The translations under genes were made by a program, and so were the position numbers. A stretch of 11,775 nucleotides of DNA, from NCBI GenBank assembly GCA_043728315.1, contig JAYTMT010000129.1, positions 1 through 11,775 on the forward strand, read 5' to 3'. This DNA is from JAAFIP01 sp043728315 (GTDB lineage: Bacteria > Pseudomonadota > Gammaproteobacteria > Burkholderiales > Burkholderiaceae_C). Below the pieces are notes generated by a model that saw only the letters and a list, made by a program, of their open reading frames with translations, searched no databases and was not told the origin of the DNA. Positions 1 to 4,940 of the stretch are shown here, one piece after another (position 1 is the first letter of the stretch; each line of letters opens with the position of its first letter).

Positions 1-96
1 CTTTGCGGCTCTTGTCGATACCCTCAGGGCACAACCGCCTCAGCCAAACTTCGCCTGACTCTTAGGTGAGCGCTGAAAACTGGGCTGAGTAGTTAC
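1..96. mobile_element. Probable right end of an insertion sequence (IS66-like), partial
   Basis: Read on the minus strand from base 96, the sequence starts GTAACTACTCAGCCC. GTAA is the usual terminal tetranucleotide of IS66-family elements (established knowledge). The junction falls exactly where a toxin reading frame is interrupted, which is what an insertion would produce. On the + strand a frame open from base 2 ends FAALVDTLRA...PNFA with a TGA at 56-58; this could be the C-terminus of a transposase running toward the element's end. The other end and any target-site duplication lie outside the window, so the family assignment is tentative. Confidence 0.42.
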
Positions 97-122
97 GAAT
101 TTTTATAAACTAGCGCGCGCAT
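93..122 (-). pseudogene. Truncated RelE/YafQ-type toxin gene (first nine codons only)
   Basis: An ATG at 122-120 overlaps the last base of the antitoxin stop codon (TAATG), the coupling typical of type II toxin-antitoxin operons. It reads MRALVYKNS and then hits TAA at 95-93. That TAA is formed by the GTAA terminus of the presumed insertion sequence. Short basic starts of this kind are common in RelE/YafQ-family mRNA interferases, but nine residues cannot prove the family. The position directly after a RelB/DinJ antitoxin and the overlap make a disrupted toxin the best reading. No toxin activity is expected from this copy. Confidence 0.6.
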
Positions 123-376
123 TATTTTCGCAAGTCAGTCAATAAATCCTCAACAGAATCAAATGGTTTTGAATAATCTTGGCTTGTCAAATTCTTGGCT
201 GTTGCGGCATTTGGTGTGTGTTCGATAGGAAAAGGGATAGACTTTGTCTGCCTGACTTGACGAAAAAACAAGCGTATTGCCTGTGCGGGTTTCATTCCGA
301 GGTCGTTTAAAACGGCGAAAGTTTCAGCCTTCTCGGCTTCATCGATCCGAAATTGGTACATGGTTGAGGTGGTCAC
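122..376 (-). CDS. RelB/DinJ-family antitoxin
   Basis: This 84-residue protein resembles RelB/DinJ antitoxins, which bind their RelE/YafQ-type ribonuclease partner and, through an N-terminal ribbon-helix-helix dimer, repress their own operon. The beta strand is at about residues 6-11 (MYQFRI), followed by helices containing LNDLGMKPAQAIRLFFRQV, the signature stretch of the family. The C-terminal part, ending near VEDLLTDLRK, would wrap the toxin. I chose the GTG start at 376 because GGAG (388-385 on the minus strand) lies 8 nt upstream; an ATG at 361 is the alternative. The toxin frame begins in the last base of the stop codon but is cut off after nine codons, so this antitoxin is effectively an orphan here. 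It may still protect against, or regulate, a homologous system elsewhere. Confidence 0.85.
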   Translation of the reverse strand: MTTSTMYQFRIDEAEKAETFAVLNDLGMKPAQAIRLFFRQVRQTKSIPFPIEHTPNAATAKNLTSQDYSKPFDSVEDLLTDLRK

Positions 377-436
377 TTGCTTATCTCCAAACGGTTAAAT
401 ATAAGTAGTGACATTGTATGCAAAAATTCAATGCCA
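377..436 (-). promoter_or_regulatory. Candidate promoter and leader of the antitoxin gene
   Basis: On the minus strand, TTGCAT is followed after 16 nt by TATTTA (or after 14 nt by TATATT), then by the GGAG ribosome-binding site and the GTG start. The matches to a sigma-70 consensus are moderate. RelB-type antitoxins normally bind operators overlapping such a promoter, but no clear inverted repeat was resolved here. Confidence 0.3.
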
Positions 437-510
437 GTCACAAAAAACAAAACCCGCCTGCGGTATCAAAACCTCATACTCGGCATAGCCGTACTAGCAG
501 GCCAAGGAAG

Positions 511-640
511 ACCAAGGGGTCAGGTCTTGAATCACGGCCAAGGGTCAGCCAAGGGGTCAGTCAGTCAAGCAGCCACGGGGTCAGCAAGCAGCCAAAGCAG
601 CCAAAGAGCAGCCAAAGCAGCCAAAGGGTCAGGTCTTGTA
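511..640. repeat. Short tandem repeats with two GGGTCAGGTCTTG boxes
   Basis: The 9-mer CAGCCAAAG starts at 589, 598, 609 and 618. GGGTCAG-type words recur throughout, and the longer word GGGTCAGGTCTTG occurs at 517-529 and 626-638, bracketing the array. Two open frames across this stretch give only low-complexity Ser/Gln/Lys protein and are products of the repeat. From memory, GGGGTCAGGTCTTG-like words often lie near REP-associated tyrosine (Y1/IS200-like) transposase genes, but no such transposase is visible here, so that link is tentative. Confidence 0.6.
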
Positions 641-673
641 TTAACACATTCAAAAATAGCTGACTCATATTTA

Positions 674-719
674 CATAGCAGCATATGACCATATAACGCT
701 GACATTGGCAGTATTTTTA
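674..719 (+). repeat. Dispersed palindromic repeat, copy A
   Basis: The core AGC-N18-GCT lies at 677-700 and contains TATGACCATA; GACATTGGC and a T-rich tail follow. It is one of six copies in the window (others at 1493, 3471, 4551, 9219 and 10476). The inner bases can form a small hairpin around GACC. Confidence 0.8.
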
Positions 720-766
720 CAAAAGATACAAATCTAAGCACGAAAATCTGCCCAAGCGATCCGATT

Positions 767-992
767 GCCTGCGACCGCGCCAGTGCGCTGCCTGTCTGCG
801 CCCAATCAGATTTGCCGCTCTTGTGGAACAGAAAAATGGGAGATCAGGCTGTCCTTCTGTTTAAGCCCGCAGGGCGAGTTATGGACATTCCTCCCATTTT
901 GAGTACCGCAGAGCTTACCGCCACAACAAGCAAGATACAGGGGCCGGTAAACGGGTGCACGCAGGCAGCGCTCTGGCGTGGGCGCAGACGGC
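767..992. repeat. Large imperfect palindrome (MITE- or structured-RNA-like), copy 1
   Basis: The outer arms are 767-803 and about 955-989. Inner arms are AAAATGGGAG (833-842) with CTCCCATTTT (891-900), TGTCC (850-854) with GGACA (883-887), and a tip of GCCC (865-868) with GGGC (872-875). The whole element could fold as one long hairpin. Copy 2 at 1585-1795 has different bases in these arms but keeps the pairing. It encodes no recognisable protein; it resembles a non-autonomous mobile element or a structured RNA/ssDNA element. Confidence 0.72.
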
Positions 993-1049
993 AATTCAAA
1001 CGCCCTGTACAATTTCTCTCATTTAAACTTAGCGCATCTAGGGCTTTAT

Positions 1050-1262
1050 ATGGCACAACAATTTGACGTGATTGTGGAGAAGGATTCTGCTGGCAATTTT
1101 GTGGCTTCAGTGCCAGCGCTGATTGGTTGCCACACGCAGGCCAAAACGCTTGACGAGTTGATGGCGCGTATTCGAGGGGTTATAGAGCTGTGCCTTGAGC
1201 TGCGCGACGAGGCGTTTGAGCCATTGGATTTTGTGGGAATTCAGCGTGTTTCTATCGCATGA
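1050..1262 (+). CDS. hicB: HicB-family antitoxin
   Basis: This 70-residue protein resembles the HicB antitoxin, which neutralises the HicA mRNA interferase by masking its active site. The sequence opens with a strand typical of the family (QFDVIVEKDSAGNFVASVP), followed by PALIGCHTQAKTLDELMARIRGVIELCLE, the degenerate RNase-H-like fold of HicB. It is at the short end for the family, and no added C-terminal ribbon-helix-helix or HTH domain is visible, so DNA-binding autoregulation is uncertain. I prefer the ATG at 1050 to an upstream start at 978 because homology begins there and the upstream part lies in the repeat. AGGG lies about 6 nt before it. Its stop overlaps the hicA start by 4 nt (ATGA), implying coupled translation. 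Confidence 0.87.
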   Translation: MAQQFDVIVEKDSAGNFVASVPALIGCHTQAKTLDELMARIRGVIELCLELRDEAFEPLDFVGIQRVSIA

Positions 1263-1482
1263 GCACACTGCCCAGTCTGACTGGCAAAGAGCTGCTCGCG
1301 GCTTTGCGCAAAGCGGGCTTTGAGCTTCTTCGCACCATAGGCAGTCACCACTTTATTACCCACCCTGATGGCCGTATGACAGTTGTTCCGGTACATGCCG
1401 GCGAGACGATAGGCCGGGTCTGTTCGCCAAAATCCTGCGGGACTGTGATTTAAGCCGTGAGCAATTCAAAAAATACATTTAA
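1259..1482 (+). pseudogene. hicA: HicA-family toxin, frameshifted
   Basis: HicA toxins are small double-stranded-RNA-binding-fold ribonucleases that cut mRNA. The first 52 residues match the family well, including LTGKELLAALRKAGFELLRT, the GSHHF motif with the probable catalytic His30, and the HPDGRMTVVPVHAGETIG core. After codon 52 (GGC at 1412-1414) the annotated frame gives a non-HicA tail and stops at 1453. Restoring one C near 1414-1415 gives P-GLFAKILRDCDLS-REQFKKYI with a stop at 1480-1482, the expected HicA C-terminus and a normal length of 74 residues. A one-base deletion in a C run is therefore the likely lesion. The toxin is probably inactive or weakened unless this is a sequencing error or frameshifting occurs. 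Confidence 0.85.
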
Positions 1483-1492
1483 CTCATATTTA

Positions 1493-1538
1493 TATAGCAG
1501 TCTATGACCATATAGCGCTGACATTGGCGGTATTTTTA
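1493..1538 (+). repeat. Dispersed palindromic repeat, copy B
   Basis: The core AGC-N18-GCT lies at 1496-1519 with TATGACCATA inside, followed by GACATTGGCGG and TATTTTTATA. It is the best match to a consensus drawn from the six copies and is equivalent to copy A within the long direct repeat. Confidence 0.8.
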
Positions 1539-1584
1539 TAAAAATACAAATCTATGCAGGAAACCCTACCCAAGTGAACCGCCA

Positions 1585-1795
1585 GCCTGCGACCGCGCCA
1601 GTGCGTTGCCTGCCTGCGCCCAATCAGAGTTGCCGCTCTTGTGGAACGGAAAAATGTGGGATCAGGCTGTTCATCTGTTTGAGCCCAAAGGGCGAGTTAT
1701 GAACAGACCCCACATTTTGAGTACCGCAAAGCTTCCCACGAAGTGGGCCGGTAAACGGGCGCAGGCAGGCAGCGCACTGGTGCGGGCGCAGACGC
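1585..1795. repeat. Large imperfect palindrome, copy 2
   Basis: The outer arms, about 1585-1621 and 1759-1795, are close reverse complements (GCCAGTGCG-TTGCCTGCCTG against CAGGCAGGCAGCGCACTGG). Inner arms are AAAATGTGGG (1651-1660) with CCCACATTTT (1709-1718), CTGTTCAT (1667-1674) with ATGAACAG (1699-1706), and a tip of GCCC-AAA-GGGC at 1683-1693. A small extra hairpin, CCCAC-GAA-GTGGG, lies at about 1735-1747 and is absent from copy 1. Confidence 0.75.
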
Positions 1796-1814
1796 TATAA
1801 AAGCTAGGTCAGTA

Positions 1815-1987
1815 TGAACCCTTCGACAAGCTCAGGGCGAACGCAATGGTGTGAACCCTTCGACAGGCTCAGGGCGAACGGAATGCTGTGAACATTTCGA
1901 CGGGCTCAGGGTGAACGGGTGGCATGAACCCTTCGACAAGCTCTGGGCGAACGGGTGGCATGAACCCGCGACGGGCTCTGCGCGCAC
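1815..1987 (+). repeat. Five-unit array of ~37-bp repeats (TTCGACAAGCTCAGGGCGAA type)
   Basis: Units of about 29 bp start at 1815, 1852, 1889, 1925 and 1961, each followed by about 8 variable bases. The common core is CTTCGACAAGCTCAGGGCGAA; the last unit is degenerate. A single copy in the opposite orientation closes the window (11748-11771). Words of this type are widespread dispersed repeats in proteobacterial genomes (from memory). The spacers are far too short for a CRISPR array. Confidence 0.85.
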
Positions 1988-2050
1988 AGAGTTTGTGCAG
2001 CCGCAAAAAACCAAGGGTTTACGCGAACAAAAATTGACTAAAACAAGCGT

Positions 2051-2071
2051 ATTATAGTTACTTAGTATAAT
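2051..2071. promoter_or_regulatory. Operator-like palindrome over a -10 box, upstream of the crotonase-ligase operon
   Basis: ATTATA (2051-2056) and TATAAT (2066-2071) are exact inverted repeats around GTTACTTAG, and the right arm is a perfect -10 hexamer. No good -35 box sits 16-18 nt upstream; TTGACT at 2034-2039 is 26 nt away. MarR-family repressors commonly bind palindromes of this size overlapping promoters, and a marR gene lies at the end of the locus, so it is the natural candidate ligand. That assignment is inference. Confidence 0.48.
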
Positions 2072-2102
2072 TTAAATAACCTCAAAATTTCATCCCTGAT
2101 CC

Positions 2103-2909
2103 ATGTCCAGCCCATCTATTACCCCGCTCACCGCCCCCAACAGCACCGACATCAGCGTCACCCAGCACGGAGCAGTCACGCAAATCACGCTTAATCGGCC
2201 GCAAAAACGCAATGCCTTGAACGATGCCATGGTGTTGGGGCTGGAATATGCGTTTACGCACCTGCCAGAGGGCACGCGTGCGGTGGTGCTCAACGGCGAG
2301 GGTACGCATTTTTGTGCGGGGCTGGATTTGAGCGAGCTGCAAGCCCGCGGCACGATTGAGGGCCTGCACCACTCGCGCATGTGGCACCGCGCTTTTAATG
2401 CGATTGAAAAGGGCAGCGTGCCCGTGGTGGCCGCCCTGCACGGGGCAGTGGTGGGAGGCGGCATGGAGCTGGCCAGCAGCTGCCATGTGCGCGTGGCCGA
2501 TGAAAGCACGTTTTTCGCTTTTCCTGAGGGTTCACGCGGTATTTTTGTGGGCGGCGGCGGCTCGGTGCGCGCGCCCAAGCTGATTGGCGAACACCGCATG
2601 CTCGACATGATGCTCACTGGCCGCGTGTACAAAGCAGCTGAAGGCGTAAGCGTGGGATTTGCCCAGTATTTGGTAGCAACGGGCACAGCACTGGCAAAGG
2701 CCATGGAGCTGGCCCAACGCATTGCCACCAATGCCCCTATGACCAACTATGCGCTCTTGCATGCCCTGCCCCGCATTGCAGAGCAGCCGGCTGACCACGG
2801 TTTTTTCACCGAAGCCCTGATGGCCAGCATCACTGAAACCGCGCCCGAAGCCCAGCAGCGCGTGGCCGACTTTTTAGAAGGCCGGGGCGCTAAAGTGAAG
2901 GCTGATTGA
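2103..2909 (+). CDS. Crotonase-family enoyl-CoA hydratase/isomerase
   Basis: This 268-residue protein is of normal length for the crotonase superfamily of CoA-thioester hydratases, isomerases and lyases. Visible landmarks are NRPQKRNALND (31-41), the first oxyanion-hole segment GTHFCAGLDLSEL (67-79), the second, HGAVVGGGMELA (113-124), and FPEGSRGIFVGGGGSVR (140-156). Glu122 and Glu142 are 20 residues apart, as are the two catalytic glutamates of mitochondrial enoyl-CoA hydratase. In vanillin-forming hydroxycinnamoyl-CoA hydratase-lyases the first of these positions is reported to be Ser, so a simple hydratase role fits better, although the adjacent ligase suggests an aromatic acyl-CoA substrate. 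No clear Shine-Dalgarno precedes the ATG. The next gene starts 1 nt after the stop, so the two form one operon. Confidence 0.88.
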   Translation: MSSPSITPLTAPNSTDISVTQHGAVTQITLNRPQKRNALNDAMVLGLEYAFTHLPEGTRAVVLNGEGTHFCAGLDLSELQARGTIEGLHHSRMWHRAFNAIEKGSVPVVAALHGAVVGGGMELASSCHVRVADESTFFAFPEGSRGIFVGGGGSVRAPKLIGEHRMLDMMLTGRVYKAAEGVSVGFAQYLVATGTALAKAMELAQRIATNAPMTNYALLHALPRIAEQPADHGFFTEALMASITETAPEAQQRVADFLEGRGAKVKAD

Positions 2910-2910
2910 C

Positions 2911-4797
2911 ATGCAAAACAGCAACCCGATTGGCGCGCAGTTTCGCCCCTTTACCTTCGGAGTGACCCGCGCGGTGTGCGCCCAGCGCAGTGGCAACCAC
3001 TATTTGTTGGCCGAGCAAAGCCTAGCGCCCTACCCCCAGCGCATGACCGACAAGCTCTTGCACTGGGCAGCCGCCGCCCCACAGCGCACCCTGTATGCGC
3101 GGCGCGACCCTGCTCTGGGTGGCGACTGGCGACACCTCACATTTGCCCAAGCCTTGCAGTCGGCCCGCAGCATTGGCCAAGCCCTGCTTAACCGCGGCCT
3201 GTCGGCTGAACGCCCGCTGGTGATCCTCAGCGAAAACAGCTTGGAGCATGCCCAGCTGGCCTTGGGCGCGATGCTGGTAGGCGTGCCCTTTTGCGCTGTG
3301 TCGCCAGCCTACAGTTTGGTCAGCCAAGACTTTGACAAGCTCAAACACGTGCTGCAAACGCTCACGCCCGGCTTGGTCTACGCAGCAGATTTCAAGCGCT
3401 ACGGCCGCGCCATCGCCAGCACCCTGCCCGCTGACACTGAAGTCATACTCGACGCCATTGGTACACAATCTATAGCAGGCTATGACCACAGAGCGCTGAC
3501 ATTGACCAGTTTTTATGAAATATTGGCCACGCAAGCCACGCCAGCCGTGGATGCAGCCATGCAGGCCACAGGGCCGGGCACCATTGTGAAATTTTTGTTC
3601 ACCAGTGGCTCTACCAAGCTGCCCAAAGCGGTGATTAACACCCAGCGCATGGTCTGCGCCAACCAGCAGCAAATGCGCCAGTCCATGCCTAATATTGCCC
3701 AAGAACCATTGGTTTTGGTCGATTGGATGCCGTGGAACCACACCGCTGGCGGCAACCACAACTTTTTCATGGCGCTTTTTAACGGTGGCACGCTGTATAT
3801 TGACGACGGCAAGCCCACGCCCGCTCTGTTGCCCGAAACCCTGCGCAACCTGCGCGAGGTAGCGCCCACATGGTATTTCAACGTGCCGGTGGGCTTTGAA
3901 GCCATCGCCCACGCCATGCAAGACGACATGGCGCTGCGGCGCAACTTTTTTTCGCGCATCCAGCAGCTTTTCTACGCAGGCGCTTCGCTGGCCCAGCCGA
4001 TTTGGGACAGCCTGTATGCCAGCGCCGAAGCTTCCATTGGCCAGCGCGTGGTCATGACCGCTGGGCTGGGCATGACCGAATCCGCGCCCTTTGGCCTGTT
4101 TGTCACCACGCCGCACTCCAAAGCGGGTGATCTTGGCCTGCCCGCCCCGGGGCTGGAGCTCAAACTCGTTCCCATGGGCGACAAAACCGAGATTCGCTAC
4201 CGCGGCCCCAACATCACCCCCGGCTACTGGCGCAATGCACAGGCCACCACCGAGAGCTTTGACGAAGAAGGCTTTTTTTGCACAGGTGACGCGGTGCTGT
4301 GGATTGACACCGCCGACATCCACCAAGGCCTGCGCTTTGACGGCCGCATTGCCGAGGATTTCAAGCTGGCCACGGGCACATTTGTGAGCGTGGGCCCGCT
4401 GCGCGCCAAAATGATTGCTGCGGGCGCGCCCTATATTGCCGACGTGGTTATCACTGGGCTAGACCGCAAAGAAGTGGGCGCGCTGGTGCTGCCCGCCCTC
4501 GGCCCCTGTAAAAAGCTGTGTGGCCTGCCAGACAGCGCTACTATGCAAGATGTAGCACACAATGACCATATGGCGCTGACATTGGCCAAAATTCTTCAAA
4601 AACTAGCCGAAACTACCACCGGATCTGCCAGCCGCATCACCCGCGCCGTAGTTTTAGCCCAGCCGCCTGATATCGACAAAGGCGAGGTCACCGACAAAGG
4701 CAGCATCAACCAACGCGCCGTGCTCAAAGAGCGCGCCGCCTTGGTGGAGGCGCTGTATGCGGGCACGGCGGCCAATATGCTGCGGTTGCCTGCATAG
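2911..4797 (+). CDS. Feruloyl-CoA synthase-like acyl-CoA ligase
   Basis: This 628-residue protein is an ANL-superfamily adenylating enzyme that would activate a hydroxycinnamate (ferulate, coumarate or caffeate) to its CoA thioester using ATP. Core motifs in order are the phosphate loop FTSGSTKLPKA (230-240), DWMPWNHTAGG (271-281), GLGMTES (385-391), CTGD (457-460), the hinge region RFDGRIAEDFKL (475-486) and the C-terminal lysine motif ITDKG-like VTDKGSINQR (593-602, Lys596). The RFDGRIAEDFKL...GTFVSVGPLR stretch and DKGSINQRAVL are characteristic of the feruloyl-CoA synthase branch. Length is normal. GAAGG at the end of the crotonase gene serves as ribosome-binding site, so translation is probably coupled. 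Residues 187-202 and 547-560 are encoded by two copies of the dispersed repeat. The exact acid substrate cannot be told from sequence. Confidence 0.9.
   Translation: MQNSNPIGAQFRPFTFGVTRAVCAQRSGNHYLLAEQSLAPYPQRMTDKLLHWAAAAPQRTLYARRDPALGGDWRHLTFAQALQSARSIGQALLNRGLSAERPLVILSENSLEHAQLALGAMLVGVPFCAVSPAYSLVSQDFDKLKHVLQTLTPGLVYAADFKRYGRAIASTLPADTEVILDAIGTQSIAGYDHRALTLTSFYEILATQATPAVDAAMQATGPGTIVKFLFTSGSTKLPKAVINTQRMVCANQQQMRQSMPNIAQEPLVLVDWMPWNHTAGGNHNFFMALFNGGTLYIDDGKPTPALLPETLRNLREVAPTWYFNVPVGFEAIAHAMQDDMALRRNFFSRIQQLFYAGASLAQPIWDSLYASAEASIGQRVVMTAGLGMTESAPFGLFVTTPHSKAGDLGLPAPGLELKLVPMGDKTEIRYRGPNITPGYWRNAQATTESFDEEGFFCTGDAVLWIDTADIHQGLRFDGRIAEDFKLATGTFVSVGPLRAKMIAAGAPYIADVVITGLDRKEVGALVLPALGPCKKLCGLPDSATMQDVAHNDHMALTLAKILQKLAETTTGSASRITRAVVLAQPPDIDKGEVTDKGSINQRAVLKERAALVEALYAGTAANMLRLPA
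3471..3516 (+). repeat. Dispersed palindromic repeat, copy C (inside the CoA ligase gene)
   Basis: TATAGCAGGCTATGACCA opens the copy, the AGC-N18-GCT core is at 3474-3497, and GACATTG with a T-rich tail follows. It aligns with copy B over about 45 bp. In frame it encodes SIAGYDHRALTLTSFY (residues 187-202), just ahead of the phosphate-loop motif of the ligase. Confidence 0.78.
4551..4600 (+). repeat. Dispersed palindromic repeat, copy D (inside the CoA ligase gene)
   Basis: The AGC-N18-GCT core is at 4554-4577, with ATGACCATATGGCGCTGACA at 4562-4581. It encodes DVAHNDHMALTLAK (residues 547-560) in the same frame as copy C, exactly 1080 bp (360 codons) downstream, in the C-terminal domain before the lysine motif. 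Confidence 0.75.
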
Positions 4798-4940
4798 CGG
4801 GTTCGCCGCCTGTACAAGCCGCATTTTCTGCGCTACTTTCAACACGTTTCATACACCACCCGTTTTTTTCCATTCCTTTCACAGCATCACTTTCACCGTA
4901 AGCTTTCAACACACTTTTTTTTAAACCAGGAGACACCACC

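Larger units (their letters stand above)
646..992. repeat. Long direct repeat, left copy (flanks hicBA)
   Basis: This segment matches 1461-1796 over nearly its whole length. Both copies run from ATTCAAAAA through a dispersed 24-bp palindrome repeat, the shared words ACAAATCTA and CCCAAG, and a large palindromic element ending near GGGCGCAGAC. The two copies are offset by about 819 bp and enclose the hicBA pair. They are diverged by many substitutions and small indels, so the duplication is not recent. The stretch contains no credible gene. Confidence 0.8.
1461..1796. repeat. Long direct repeat, right copy (flanks hicBA)
   Basis: This is the partner of 646-992. Its left edge overlaps the last codons of the ancestral hicA frame (AATTCAAAAAATACATTTAA), then continues through dispersed repeat copy B and the second large palindrome. 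The segment from 1483 to the next gene at 2103 contains only repeats and promoter sequence, with no credible coding region. Confidence 0.8.

Noticed and set aside
377..688. Two overlapping Ser/Gln/Lys-rich open frames
   Set aside because: They are translations of the short tandem repeats, with biased low-complexity composition and no ribosome-binding site.
806..1049. Open frames on both strands across the left palindrome, including an upstream extension of hicB from 978
   Set aside because: The element is a palindrome, so frames open on both strands are expected; HicB similarity begins only at the ATG at 1050.
767..1795. Integron attC sites flanking a hicBA gene cassette
   Set aside because: Cassette arrays often carry toxin-antitoxin genes and long palindromic attC sites, but I find no paired RYYYAAC and GTTRRRY core sites at the palindrome ends and no integrase in view.
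1815..1987. CRISPR-like array
   Set aside because: Spacers are only about 8 bp, the repeats vary, no cas genes are present, and the same word occurs singly at 11748; it is a dispersed-repeat array.
2034..2055. TTGACT with TATTAT as a standard promoter for the crotonase gene
   Set aside because: The spacing is only 10 bp, too short for a sigma-70 promoter; TATAAT at 2066 is the better -10.
3022..4326. 434-codon open frame on the minus strand
   Set aside because: It is antisense to the well-supported CoA ligase gene; long antisense frames are common in GC-rich coding DNA, and its composition shows no family motif.
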